A DNA stretch of 32,591 nucleotides from Bacteroides sp. (lineage in GTDB: Bacteria > Bacteroidota > Bacteroidia > Bacteroidales > Muribaculaceae): contig JAAVEO010000003.1 of the NCBI GenBank assembly GCA_014801225.1, forward strand, positions 1 to 32,591, read 5' to 3'. The notes beneath the pieces are model-generated. The model did no database searches. It was not told the DNA's origin and saw only the letters and a list, made by a program, of their open reading frames with translations. The position numbers were made by a program, and so were the translations under genes. Positions 7,654 through 15,488 of this stretch are shown piece by piece. Numbering within the stretch: the stretch's first letter is position 1; every line of letters begins with the position of its first letter.

Positions 7654-7726
7654 GCTGACTTAGCTCAGTTGGCAGAGCACGTCATTAGTAATGATGAGGT
7701 CGAAGGTTCGAATCCTTTAGTCAGCA
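7654..7726 (+). tRNA. tRNA-Thr (anticodon AGT)
   Basis: A full cloverleaf of 73 bases. Acceptor stem GCTGACT/AGTCAGC, D stem GCTC/GAGC, anticodon stem CGTCA/TGATG with loop TTAGTAA (anticodon at 7687-7689), T stem GAAGG/CCTTT with loop TTCGAAT, discriminator A. Positions 35-36 (GT) and the G1-C72, C2-G71 pairs fit threonine identity. The 3' CCA is not encoded (the sequence continues CCG), so it must be added by tRNA nucleotidyltransferase. A34 would need deamination to inosine, or very relaxed pairing, to read more than ACU. It stands alone between its own promoter and terminator. Confidence 0.95.
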
Positions 7727-7732
7727 CCGATT

Positions 7733-7764
7733 AAAAGCTCTAAGCATTTGCTTAGAGCTTTTTT
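7733..7764 (+). terminator. Terminator of tRNA-Thr
   Basis: AAAAGCTCTAAGC and GCTTAGAGCTTTT form the stem with a short loop, then T residues. Confidence 0.85.
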
Positions 7765-7834
7765 GTTTTATTATTTTAATTACGTTCTAAACTCAATATT
7801 GAGAGGTATATGATGTAACTAGAAATAAACCATA

Positions 7835-7874
7835 AAAATAAGAGTTCTGCTTAATCAGCAGAACTTTTATTTTG
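7835..7874 (-). terminator. Terminator of the TMEM175-like gene, overlapping its stop codon
   Basis: AGTTCTGCT and AGCAGAACT pair around TAATC, flanked by A-rich and T-rich tracts. The gene's last codons form one arm. Confidence 0.75.
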
Positions 7875-8558
7875 TCTATGTCTTCCTGAGAAGTTATTTG
7901 AAGGAAAAATAAATGAAAGAATTGGAATTGCTAGATATAGGATCATAGCTAAACGTGGTAGGAATAAAGCAAGAATAATTAAGACGATATTTAATATTAA
8001 AATCCAAATCATTCGACGCAAAGAAGCTCGAGTCATAAAAACATTCATAATTTTGTAATCCTTCATTGTCGGCATGGCACCTACATATTGTTCAATAATT
8101 CGAAGAATTTTAGCAATTAAAAATACTATTCCAAAATTAGCCACCGCAAAACTAGATGGATCTTCCATGATCCACTTGGTCATTATAGGTAACAGTGAAA
8201 GGTCGGCTAATAAGAAAAAATCTATAATAGCAGTGGCTTTACTTGGTTTTAAAATGAAATAAGAAAAATCTAAGTGAAGGTCATACCAAAAATCTGCGAT
8301 AATAAAGAATGAAATCAAGAAAACTATAATATCACTAATAAATTTTGAATAATTGTTTGGTGCAAGTGGAGGTTTTATTTCTAATACAATAATAGTGATA
8401 ATAATGGCTATAACACCGTCGTTAAATGCTTGTAAATGTTCTCGTAATTTTTCAGGTTCTTTGGCTTGGGCTTGATGCATTTTCTCTCGATTTTGATTTA
8501 AGATTTCTTTTTCCTTGTCGGTTAATCTTTCAAAATTATGTCGATTTCTATTTAGCAT
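7851..8558 (-). CDS. TMEM175-like (DUF1211) membrane protein, putative potassium channel
   Basis: A 235-residue protein. After a polar, charged N-terminal tail (about 1-40) comes the family hallmark LQAFNDGVIAIIITIIVLEIKPP, corresponding to the FSD-type pore helix 1 of TMEM175, then about five more hydrophobic helices. Bacterial homologues of this length form tetrameric potassium-selective channels in the cytoplasmic membrane. The ATG at 8558 follows an AGAGGAG binding site. The extended N-terminal tail with many Glu, Lys and Gln residues could be regulatory. Function is assigned by family; conductance is not shown. Confidence 0.83.
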   Translation of the reverse strand: MLNRNRHNFERLTDKEKEILNQNREKMHQAQAKEPEKLREHLQAFNDGVIAIIITIIVLEIKPPLAPNNYSKFISDIIVFLISFFIIADFWYDLHLDFSYFILKPSKATAIIDFFLLADLSLLPIMTKWIMEDPSSFAVANFGIVFLIAKILRIIEQYVGAMPTMKDYKIMNVFMTRASLRRMIWILILNIVLIILALFLPRLAMILYLAIPILSFIFPSNNFSGRHRQNKSSAD

Positions 8559-8709
8559 TTTAATCGATTCTCCTCTAGTTAGTGTTACTTCTTTTCAATA
8601 ATACTATTTTAAACTTTTGAAAAGCAATTATTAATTTTAAGCGCTAAAATTAAAGAAAGGATATTGCCCAGGAAATTAATAGAATTTAATATTTTTAAGG
8701 AGGATAATA

Positions 8710-9036
8710 ATGACTTTAACTATTAACCTTTACTATACTGGTAAAAATGGTAGTGCTCGTCGTTTTGTAGAAGAAATGGAAAGAAGTGGAATTGCACAAC
8801 ACATTAGAGAAGAAGAGGGTAATGAGCGCTATGAGTATTTCCTTCCAATTAATGATCCAGAAACTGTTTTATTGATTGACAGTTGGACGGATCAGGCGGC
8901 TATTGACAAGCACCATGCAAGTCCAATGATGGCTGAGTTAGCAAAGCTTCGTGAAAAATATGATTTGCATATGAAAGTTGAACGTTATGTTCCTGCATCG
9001 GAACCAAAAAGTGATGAGAAATTTATCAGAAAATAA
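8710..9036 (+). CDS. Antibiotic biosynthesis monooxygenase (ABM) domain protein, YgiN/YcnE-like
   Basis: A 108-residue protein with the dimeric ferredoxin-like ABM fold. The opening strand is LTINLYYTGKNGSARRFVEEM, the middle strand LLIDSWTDQAAIDKHHASPMM carries the His pair typical of the family, and the third strand is MKVERYVP. Members include quinol monooxygenases and heme-degrading enzymes; no heme-specific signature is evident, so a quinol or aldehyde redox role is the safer guess. AGGAGG lies just before the ATG. It is a single-gene unit with its own terminator. Confidence 0.85.
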   Translation: MTLTINLYYTGKNGSARRFVEEMERSGIAQHIREEEGNERYEYFLPINDPETVLLIDSWTDQAAIDKHHASPMMAELAKLREKYDLHMKVERYVPASEPKSDEKFIRK

Positions 9037-9062
9037 AAAAGAGCCTGAGTGCTCTTTTTATT
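9035..9062. terminator. Terminator between ABM protein and LtrA
   Basis: AAAAGAGC and GCTCTTTT pair around a 6-base loop. A and T runs on both sides allow use by both convergent genes. Confidence 0.75.
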
Positions 9063-9069
9063 TTGAATT

Positions 9070-10176
9070 TTAATTATTACTATGTTTAATCATGTAACTA
9101 GTTAAATAGGTTGCGTTTAATAGGGTAACAAGCGCAGTAACAATAGCAAAAATAGGAAAAACATGCCAGCTAAGGCAGATCAGATAACCAACTAATGTAG
9201 TAAGCGAAAAGGCAATAATAATAGTTTTATTAACGATGATTTTGTTATAGTAATTAGCAATCCATAGACCAATATAAAATAGTACTAAGCCAATAAATAG
9301 ACAAGTAACCGCGAAAATTGGTTGTGCTGATTCTTCATTAATAAAATTAAGTGAAACGGTAACGAGACTAATACCAAATAAAATGAAATAGTGTAAATAA
9401 ATCAATAAGTTTCCAGTTTCCTTTGTTTGTTCTTCATTAATCATATGATCAAATTCAACAATATATGTAAAAAATAGGCTTACTACACTAATAAAAATTA
9501 AAATTGAATAAATAGATAAATTGCTTTGAGTAAAATAGTTGGCAATACCAACAATAGTTTCACCAAACATTAAAATAATTAAGGCAGTTAGCCTTTCTAG
9601 TAAATGTGAGAAAATAATAGGATGGTGCCGAGTATATTTTCCAGTAAATGCAGGTCCAATCCAAGAAAATAAAATTCCAATTAGGGCAATTATTGTACCA
9701 ATTTTATTCGGGAAAATACCACCAATTAAAAGAGTAATTGTACGGACTGCCAAGATGAGCGCAAATGCACGAGCAATATCTTTGTCGTACTTTTTAGTCG
9801 CTTGAGCATAGACAATTATATATTGAAGGCAGAGAGTTAAAGAAAGTAATCCGGCTGCCAGAAAGAAAGTAGCTAAATGGTGGTCAAAGGTGGCTGTAAA
9901 TGCATTTGACATGTATAGTACAATCCCCATATCAATAAAAGAGAAAATTACATTTGTCCATGAAGAAGTACCGTAACGGTTGGTAAAAACAGTTTGTATC
10001 ATCCAAGAATTAATAAAGACAATAATTACTAGAGCAAAGATGATAAATGTTACCGGACTAATAACACCATGATGAAGGTGGTGAATTAGACTTGTTGCCC
10101 GGGAAATCATGTAAACATAGACTAAATCATAAAATAGTTCAATCAATGAGACACGTTTTGTTAAAATATGATTCAT
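9070..10176 (-). CDS. Low-temperature-requirement protein A (LtrA) family membrane protein
   Basis: A 368-residue protein with about ten transmembrane helices. The N terminus RVSLIELFYDLVYVYMISRAT is the family signature (consensus LELFYDLVFV), and LLERLTALIILMFGETIVGIANYF is the second conserved block (xERxxLxIxxxGE). The family was named after a Listeria gene needed for growth in the cold; its biochemical role is unknown. The GE motif is intact. The ATG at 10174-10176 is the first codon of the conserved region. It is monocistronic and divergent from the GNAT gene. Confidence 0.88.
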   Translation of the reverse strand: MNHILTKRVSLIELFYDLVYVYMISRATSLIHHLHHGVISPVTFIIFALVIIVFINSWMIQTVFTNRYGTSSWTNVIFSFIDMGIVLYMSNAFTATFDHHLATFFLAAGLLSLTLCLQYIIVYAQATKKYDKDIARAFALILAVRTITLLIGGIFPNKIGTIIALIGILFSWIGPAFTGKYTRHHPIIFSHLLERLTALIILMFGETIVGIANYFTQSNLSIYSILIFISVVSLFFTYIVEFDHMINEEQTKETGNLLIYLHYFILFGISLVTVSLNFINEESAQPIFAVTCLFIGLVLFYIGLWIANYYNKIIVNKTIIIAFSLTTLVGYLICLSWHVFPIFAIVTALVTLLNATYLTSYMIKHSNN

Positions 10177-10237
10177 AGTAAATAACCTTTCTGTAATTGA
10201 TAATTTTAATTATATAAAAGGCACCTTAATAATGTAA

Positions 10238-10771
10238 ATGAATCTTAGAGAGAGAAAATTGAAGCTAGAATTAAATAAAATAGACTTGCCCCATGCTAAA
10301 GAAGAATATGAATTATTTTCAACGATGCCTAAGGATGAAAATGGCTTTGAAAATGAATATGCAGGAATTGGGTTTGAAGAATTTAAAACTAAAGCAATTC
10401 CAGCAATGCTAGAGATGGCCCAAGGGAAAAATTTACCAAGTGGCTATGTTCCTGCTAGTACTTATATTTTATGGTTAGACGGTGTGCCAGTAGGTATATT
10501 TAAATTACGTCATTATTTAAACGATTTTTTACGTCAAGGTCCAGGACACTTAGGTTATGGAATTAGAAAAGAGTATCGGGGACATGGTTTGGCTAGTCAG
10601 GGGCTTACTTTAGCAATTGAAAAGGCTAAAAGTATTATTCCAGAATCAGAACTTTACCTCGCTTGTCATAAGGATAATCCAGCTTCATTGCGAGTTATGC
10701 AAAAAAATGGTGGTTATCTTGATCATGAAGATGAAAAAGAATACTATGTTCGAATACCTTTAAATGATTAA
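10238..10771 (+). CDS. GNAT-family N-acetyltransferase
   Basis: A 177-residue acetyltransferase of the GCN5 superfamily. The acetyl-CoA pyrophosphate-binding loop is visible as LGYGIRKEYRGHGLASQGL (motif A), and the late strand CHKDNPASLRVMQKNGGYLD is the usual RimJ/RimL-like motif B. The substrate is unknown. The start is uncertain: the ATG at 10238 has no clear binding site, whereas an in-frame TTG at 10259 follows an AGAGAGAG tract and would remove seven residues. It ends 27 bases before the YjjG-like region and may be co-transcribed with it. Confidence 0.82.
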   Translation: MNLRERKLKLELNKIDLPHAKEEYELFSTMPKDENGFENEYAGIGFEEFKTKAIPAMLEMAQGKNLPSGYVPASTYILWLDGVPVGIFKLRHYLNDFLRQGPGHLGYGIRKEYRGHGLASQGLTLAIEKAKSIIPESELYLACHKDNPASLRVMQKNGGYLDHEDEKEYYVRIPLND

Positions 10772-10819
10772 TTTCTGATATAATCAAAACTATTACTTAT
10801 GAAAAAGGAAGTGAGTTTA

Positions 10820-11527
10820 ATGAAATATAAACAGATAATTTTTGATGTAGATGATACTTTAATTGATTTTGCTTCAACCGAAGATTATGCTTTACACACC
10901 TTATTTCGCTTGCATAATTGGGAATTGAGCCCCAATATACAAAAACAATTTCATACTTATAATCAGGCGTTATGGCGCCAGCTTGAACAAGGTGAAATTA
11001 CAGTTGATGAATTAAATGAAAAAACTTTTCGTGATTTCATTAAACGCATTTATGGCGAAACAATTGATGGTAAAGAAGTAATGAATGAATATCATTCCTA
11101 CTTTGGTGAAGCTCATAAATTACTTCCAGGAGTAGAAGATACTTTGCGTTTTGCTCAAAAAGAAGGATATAAGTTAACCGTATTTTCAAATGGTGAAAAC
11201 TTTATGCAACACCATCGCTTGCAACTAGCAGGAATTGAAGATTACTTTGATTTGATTGTTACTTCTGATCAAGCTCATTATTCCAAACCAAGTGAACATG
11301 CCTTTGATTATTTCTTTAGTCGAACAGAAATTGGCCCTGATGAAACGATCTTCTTTGGTGATGGACTTCAATCAGATATCTTGGGTTCTGAAAAATATGG
11401 CGTGGATAGTGTTTGGTATAATCACCGTCATCGTAAAAATACATTAAACTTACATCCTTTATTTGAAGTAGAAACATATCCTGAATTTGTTAAGTTGATG
11501 CAAAATGACTTTGAAAAAGCATATTAA
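10820..11527 (+). CDS. YjjG/YfnB-family HAD phosphatase (noncanonical pyrimidine nucleotidase)
   Basis: A 235-residue HAD hydrolase. Motif I is IIFDVDDTLIDF (nucleophile Asp and acid/base Asp), motif II is TVFSNGE, motif III is the Lys in SKPSEHAF, and motif IV is IFFGDGLQSDILGS. A C1-type helical cap lies between I and II, as in YjjG and YfnB, which dephosphorylate 5'-nucleotides and damaged or noncanonical pyrimidine nucleotides. I chose the ATG at 10820 because AAGGAAGTGAG precedes it and the protein then begins as its family does; an ATG at 10799 would place this binding site inside the gene. Confidence 0.88.
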   Translation: MKYKQIIFDVDDTLIDFASTEDYALHTLFRLHNWELSPNIQKQFHTYNQALWRQLEQGEITVDELNEKTFRDFIKRIYGETIDGKEVMNEYHSYFGEAHKLLPGVEDTLRFAQKEGYKLTVFSNGENFMQHHRLQLAGIEDYFDLIVTSDQAHYSKPSEHAFDYFFSRTEIGPDETIFFGDGLQSDILGSEKYGVDSVWYNHRHRKNTLNLHPLFEVETYPEFVKLMQNDFEKAY

Positions 11528-11580
11528 AAAGGTCTTACTAAGAGAATAAATAATTTCTTAGTAAGACCTTTTTCTTTTTA
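11526..11580. terminator. Strong terminator between YjjG and DegV genes
   Basis: AAAAAGGTCTTACTAAGA pairs perfectly with its complement 12 bases later and is followed by T residues. It is usable by both convergent genes. Confidence 0.88.
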
Positions 11581-11607
11581 AAATTAATTTTTATTCAAAA
11601 GTACTAT

Positions 11608-12444
11608 TTATTTTTCATAACCGACCATGATGCCGCCTTCTTCAGCATAGTAGCTACATAAGCCACCACATTCGCCAATTTTAACATCTGCATCAGGAAA
11701 TTTATTTAAAATTACTTGTTTAAAGGCTTCAGCACCTTCAATATTATTTACTTGGTCAATTTGTACACGACCACCAATATAGCCATTCTTAATCATATCA
11801 GAAAGCATCTTTGTTTGAGCTTTTTTGACACCGCGTGCTCTACCAGCCATATCAAATTCACCCTTGTTATTGGCTGTTCCAATAATGTTCATCTTTAATA
11901 AACTTGCCATCTTAGCTACTGTATTAGAAACACGTCCATTATTTGCTAAATTAGTTAAGTCTTTTAAGGCAAAGATTAAAGCAATATGGTGTTGGTAAGC
12001 TTCTGCTTCCTTAACAATTTCCTCGAAAGAATAGTCTTTGTTAACTAAACGAGCTATTTTACGAGCTAAAAGTTGAAGTTGAGGACCGGCAGAACGAGAA
12101 TCAAAAACTAAAATTTTAGCTTTTGGATCTTCTTCGTGATAAATTTTAGCTGCTTGTACAGCCGCATTATAACTACCTGATAATGCCCCAGTAATTGTAA
12201 TTACAAAAATTTCGTCGGCACCACGGTAGGCATCAAGCCAGGCATTTAAGTTTGGACAAGATGAAGTGGACTTATCATCAGTAGCCTTTAAAGCAGCTTG
12301 AAAAGCAGTAAGGTCTAAATTCTCATCATCAATCCATTCCTTATTATCTACTCTTAAGGAAAGAGGGACACTGATGTGTTCAATCCCATCAAGATTTTTA
12401 TCATAAAAATTTGCACTTGAGTCTGTAATAATTCTTGTTGTCAT
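11608..12444 (-). CDS. DegV-family fatty-acid-binding protein
   Basis: A 278-residue cytosolic protein. The start RIITDSSANF, the loop KSTSSCPNLNAWLDAY (Thr/Ser residues that bind the lipid carboxylate) and ITITGALSGSYNAAVQAA are the DegV signature. Members bind fatty acids, and in Gram-positives the paralogues (FakB) present them to the fatty-acid kinase FakA. No fakA is in this window, so the partner would be elsewhere. The binding site AAGGGAG lies upstream of the ATG. The length matches the family. Confidence 0.9.
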   Translation of the reverse strand: MTTRIITDSSANFYDKNLDGIEHISVPLSLRVDNKEWIDDENLDLTAFQAALKATDDKSTSSCPNLNAWLDAYRGADEIFVITITGALSGSYNAAVQAAKIYHEEDPKAKILVFDSRSAGPQLQLLARKIARLVNKDYSFEEIVKEAEAYQHHIALIFALKDLTNLANNGRVSNTVAKMASLLKMNIIGTANNKGEFDMAGRARGVKKAQTKMLSDMIKNGYIGGRVQIDQVNNIEGAEAFKQVILNKFPDADVKIGECGGLCSYYAEEGGIMVGYEK

Positions 12445-12564
12445 AGGAAAAACTCCCTTGGTGTGTAATCTATTTTTTTATAGAATTAATTCTTATTTTT
12501 AGTCTAATTTAGGTTAAATAAACTGTCAAAATTTAAACTAACGATTAAGTAAAGTTTAAGAAAA

Positions 12565-12590
12565 AAAGGTTCTAGAATTCTAGAACCTTT
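12565..12590 (-). terminator. Palindromic terminator of the small membrane protein
   Basis: A 26-bp perfect palindrome (AAAGGTTCTAGAA and its complement), followed on the minus strand by a T run. It overlaps the stop codon of the minus-strand gene. Confidence 0.85.
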
Positions 12591-12780
12591 AATGATATGA
12601 CTTAGCGAGTAGTGCCCCAAGTCCTACTAACGCCAAAATAGCAAGTAGAGGTAGCAAAATGTAAGAAACGAAAATTGCTACTATTCCAATTGCAATTAAA
12701 ACAATTAGGGCCTTAGCAATCCCTACACCTAATTTCAATAATAGCCACACAATAAAGAGGCAAAGTAATAATGAAAACAT
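12589..12780 (-). CDS. Small hydrophobic membrane protein, unknown
   Basis: A 63-residue protein made almost only of Leu, Ile, Val and Ala, with probably two transmembrane helices (about 2-34 and 37-58) and a short LAKSYH tail. A strong AAAGGAGAA binding site precedes the ATG, and TATAAT lies at 12834-12829 on the minus strand. I do not recognise it beyond a likely envelope location. The next genes on the other strand are envelope-stress types (CsbD, GlsB). Confidence 0.65.
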   Translation of the reverse strand: MFSLLLCLFIVWLLLKLGVGIAKALIVLIAIGIVAIFVSYILLPLLAILALVGLGALLAKSYH

Positions 12781-12909
12781 TGTATTCTCCTTTTAAATTA
12801 AATGACTATCAAAATAATTCTCTTCTATATTATACATCAGGTTAGAAATAGATAGTTGTAAACAGTTATTAAGAAAAGCTTAAGAGGTTAAATTGGCAGA
12901 GTTTAAATT

Positions 12910-12940
12910 TTGAGTAACCATTAGCAGATGATAATATAAT
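12910..12940 (+). promoter_or_regulatory. Probable promoter of the csbD-glsB unit
   Basis: TTGAGT and TATAAT separated by 19 bases, a little longer than ideal. A 12-bp palindrome lies 20 bases downstream. Confidence 0.45.
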
Positions 12941-12960
12941 TATAACAAGAAAAATAAATT

Positions 12961-12972
12961 GATTGGCCAATC
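12961..12972. promoter_or_regulatory. Perfect 12-bp palindrome, possible operator
   Basis: GATTGGCCAATC lies in the leader just after the probable transcription start of csbD, where a repressor would bind. No protein is assigned. Confidence 0.35.
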
Positions 12973-13017
12973 GCTTATTTTCTTAATTATCCCTATCCAG
13001 AAAGGACGGATATATTT

Positions 13018-13218
13018 ATGACGAAAGATAAACATGGCTTAAAAGACAAAGTCGCTGGCAAACTCAAAGAAGTTGAGGGCAAGATTACAGGTGATAAAGC
13101 CCGTGAACTTGAAGGAAAAGCTCAAGGAGCAAAGGGTAAAGCCAAGGATAAAGTTACGCATATGGCACAAGATTTAAAAGCTAAGAAAAAAGAAGCTGAA
13201 AAATCTCACGCTAAATAA
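13018..13218 (+). CDS. CsbD-family stress protein
   Basis: A 66-residue, strongly charged, Lys/Glu/Ala/Gly-rich protein with the CsbD repeat pattern LKDKVAGKLKEVEGKITGD then ELEGKAQGAKGKAKDKV. CsbD proteins are induced by general stress (the sigma-B regulon in B. subtilis) and are thought to be partly disordered or to form helical bundles; the molecular role is not known. AAAGGACGG precedes the ATG. It is followed 59 bases later by a GlsB/YeaQ-type gene, a common stress pairing. Confidence 0.9.
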   Translation: MTKDKHGLKDKVAGKLKEVEGKITGDKARELEGKAQGAKGKAKDKVTHMAQDLKAKKKEAEKSHAK

Positions 13219-13277
13219 TAAAAAAATAAATTCGAATAAATAATATAAAAAATATTTTATAAAGGAGGCGCATTCTT

Positions 13278-13538
13278 ATGCTGCACTGGTTATGGGTTTT
13301 AATAGTAGGTGGAATTATTGGTTTGATTGCGGGAGCAATCACTCATAAGGGCGGTTCAATGAACTGGATCTTGAATATTATTGCTGGATTAGTTGGATCA
13401 TCAATTGGTGAAGGACTTCTAGGAGCATGGGGCCCACAACTGGCCGGCATGGCTATCGTCCCATCATTATTAGGAGCAATTATCTTAGTACTTATTGTTT
13501 CATGGATTCTTTCAATGATTCATGGCAGAGAAGCTTAG
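13278..13538 (+). CDS. GlsB/YeaQ/YmgE-family stress membrane protein (transglycosylase-associated)
   Basis: An 86-residue protein with three glycine-rich hydrophobic helices. The opening LWVLIVGGIIGLIAGAITHKGG matches the family's WxxxxGxxxGxxAG pattern, and IIAGLVGSSIGEGLLG is the second block. Family members are small stress-induced envelope proteins, in Gram-positives often beside Asp23/alkaline-shock genes. The AAAGGAGG binding site is nearly perfect. It is probably co-transcribed with csbD. Confidence 0.87.
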   Translation: MLHWLWVLIVGGIIGLIAGAITHKGGSMNWILNIIAGLVGSSIGEGLLGAWGPQLAGMAIVPSLLGAIILVLIVSWILSMIHGREA

Positions 13539-13610
13539 GTAAAAACAACTTAAAAATAAATTTTAAAAGTGATTTTCATAAACTTAAAATAAAACTCCAA
13601 AAAATAAACG

Positions 13611-13634
13611 GCAGTCCGTAAGGGCTGCTTTTTC
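13611..13634 (+). terminator. Terminator of the csbD-glsB unit
   Basis: GCAGTCC, loop GTAA, GGGCTGC, then TTTTT. Confidence 0.85.
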
Positions 13635-13697
13635 TATATTGTGACTACTTAGCGGTAAGATAAGAGTGAAAGAAATAATTAAGAAAGGAAAAGAAGT

Positions 13698-14528
13698 ATG
13701 ATTTTTATTTCCTGGAATATCGATTCACTTAACGCTGCTTTAACAAGTGATTCTAGTCGTGCACAAGAAACTCGTGAAGTTTTAAAGAGTATAAAAGAAA
13801 AAATGCCAGATGTAATAGCAATTCAAGAGACAAAGTTACGGCCTACTGGACCTACTCCTAAGCAGATAGAAAAATTAACAGAATTTTTCCCAGATTATAA
13901 ATATGTCTGGCGTTCTTCAGAAGAACCAGCTAAAAAAAGCTATTCAGGAACAATGTTCCTTTATAAAAATGAATATGATCCAGAAGTTTTATATCCCAAG
14001 ATTGATGCTCCAGAAACTATGGATGATGAAGGTAGAATTATTACTTTAGATTTTGGTAAATTCTTTGTTACCCAAGTTTATACGCCTAATGCTGGGAGTA
14101 AATTGGCACGTCTTGAAGCGCGCGAGATTTGGGACAAAAAATATTGTGAATATTTAAAGCAATTAGATAGCCAAAAGCCTGTAATTGCAAGTGGTGACTA
14201 TAATGTTGCCCATGGAATGGTAGATTTAAAGCATCCTGAAAAGAATCAAAATTCTGCTGGTTTTACTCCTACTGAAAGAAGAGATTTCGAAAATTTAATT
14301 GATGCAGGTTTTACTGATACTTATCGCTTTAAGCATCCTGATGGGCGTGATTATTCATGGTGGGATCAAAGAATTAGAACTAGTAAGTTGTATAACTTAG
14401 GCTGGCGAATTGATTATTTTTTGGTATCTAATCGGATAAAAGATTTAATTCAAAAAGCTGAAATTTTAGATAGTGGAAGTCGTAAAGATCATGCTCCAAT
14501 TTTGTTAGAATTAGATTTAACGGTATAA
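13698..14528 (+). CDS. Exodeoxyribonuclease III (AP endonuclease), first copy
   Basis: A 276-residue endonuclease/exonuclease/phosphatase-fold protein. Motifs in order: ISWNIDSLNAA (metal-site Asn), IAIQETKLR (catalytic Glu), VTQVYTPNAG, ASGDYNVAHG (Asp and Asn of the active site), YSWWDQRIRTS, and terminal DHAPILLEL with the catalytic His. It cuts DNA at abasic sites and has 3' exonuclease and 3' phosphatase activity in base-excision repair. A GAAAGGA binding site precedes the ATG. It lies 35 bases before a closely similar second copy; all catalytic motifs are present in both. Confidence 0.92.
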   Translation: MIFISWNIDSLNAALTSDSSRAQETREVLKSIKEKMPDVIAIQETKLRPTGPTPKQIEKLTEFFPDYKYVWRSSEEPAKKSYSGTMFLYKNEYDPEVLYPKIDAPETMDDEGRIITLDFGKFFVTQVYTPNAGSKLARLEAREIWDKKYCEYLKQLDSQKPVIASGDYNVAHGMVDLKHPEKNQNSAGFTPTERRDFENLIDAGFTDTYRFKHPDGRDYSWWDQRIRTSKLYNLGWRIDYFLVSNRIKDLIQKAEILDSGSRKDHAPILLELDLTV

Positions 14529-14563
14529 TTTTAACGAAATAATTGGAGAGGAATAAAAGCAAT

Positions 14564-15391
14564 ATGATCTTAATATCTTGGAATATTGATTCTTTAAATG
14601 CGGCTTTGACAAGTGATTCTAATCGTGCGCAAGAAACTCGCGTAGTATTGAAAACAATAAAAGCAAATGATCCTGATGTAATTGCCATTCAAGAAACTAA
14701 ATTACGTGCAACTGGACCAACCAAAAAACATCAAGAAAAATTAGCGGAATTTTTCCCAGAATATAAATATGTCTGGCGTTCTTCAGAAGAACCTGCACGT
14801 AAGGGTTATGCTGGTACAATGTTTTTATATAAAGAAGAATATGATCCTGAAGTAACTTATCCTCGTATTGATGCTCCAGATACAATGGATGATGAAGGCC
14901 GCATTATCACCATGGAATTTCCAGAAGTTTTTGTTACTCAAGTTTATACACCTAATTCTGGGAATGAATTAAGGCGATTGGATGATCGCCAAGGTTGGGA
15001 CCATCAATATGCTGACTATTTAGCCGAGTTAGATGAAAAAAAGCCAGTAATTGCAAGCGGTGATTATAATGTGGCTCACACAGAAATTGATTTAAAGCAC
15101 CCGGAAAATAATCACCATAATGCCGGCTTTACTGATGAAGAACGTCATGATTTTGAAGAATTACTTGCTAAAGGCTTTACAGATACTTTCCGTAAAGTTC
15201 ACGGTAATGTAGAAGGTGTTTATTCATGGTGGGCTCAAAGAGTACGTACAAGTAAAGCTAATAATTCAGGCTGGCGAATTGATTATTATTTAGTTTCTAA
15301 CCGTATTGCTGATGCAGTTAAGCGTTCAGAAATGATTGATACGGGTGAACGTAAAGATCATGCACCATTATTATTAGAAATTGACTTATAA
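14564..15391 (+). CDS. Exodeoxyribonuclease III (AP endonuclease), second tandem copy
   Basis: A 275-residue paralogue of the preceding gene, with the same motifs: ISWNIDSLNAA, IAIQETKLR, VTQVYTPNSG, ASGDYNVAHT, YSWWAQRVRTS and DHAPLLLEI. I place the start at 14564 so that it aligns with the first copy; GGAGAGG at 14544-14550 is its binding site, with a longish spacing. An in-frame ATG at 14543 overlaps that site and is unlikely. Differences are spread evenly with catalytic residues kept, which suggests an old duplication with both copies under selection. Confidence 0.92.
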   Translation: MILISWNIDSLNAALTSDSNRAQETRVVLKTIKANDPDVIAIQETKLRATGPTKKHQEKLAEFFPEYKYVWRSSEEPARKGYAGTMFLYKEEYDPEVTYPRIDAPDTMDDEGRIITMEFPEVFVTQVYTPNSGNELRRLDDRQGWDHQYADYLAELDEKKPVIASGDYNVAHTEIDLKHPENNHHNAGFTDEERHDFEELLAKGFTDTFRKVHGNVEGVYSWWAQRVRTSKANNSGWRIDYYLVSNRIADAVKRSEMIDTGERKDHAPLLLEIDL

Positions 15392-15401
15392 AAATATTGA
15401 A

Positions 15402-15430
15402 TAAAAGGACGATGAAAATCGCCTTTTTTA
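15402..15430 (+). terminator. Terminator of the tandem exonuclease genes
   Basis: AAAAGG and CGAT pair with ATCG and CCTTTT, with one bulged A and a GAAA loop, then T residues. Confidence 0.7.
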
Positions 15431-15488
15431 TTTTGCAGTTTTTAGTTTAAAATGGTTTACGTTAACTAAGTAGAAAGTAGATTGATTA

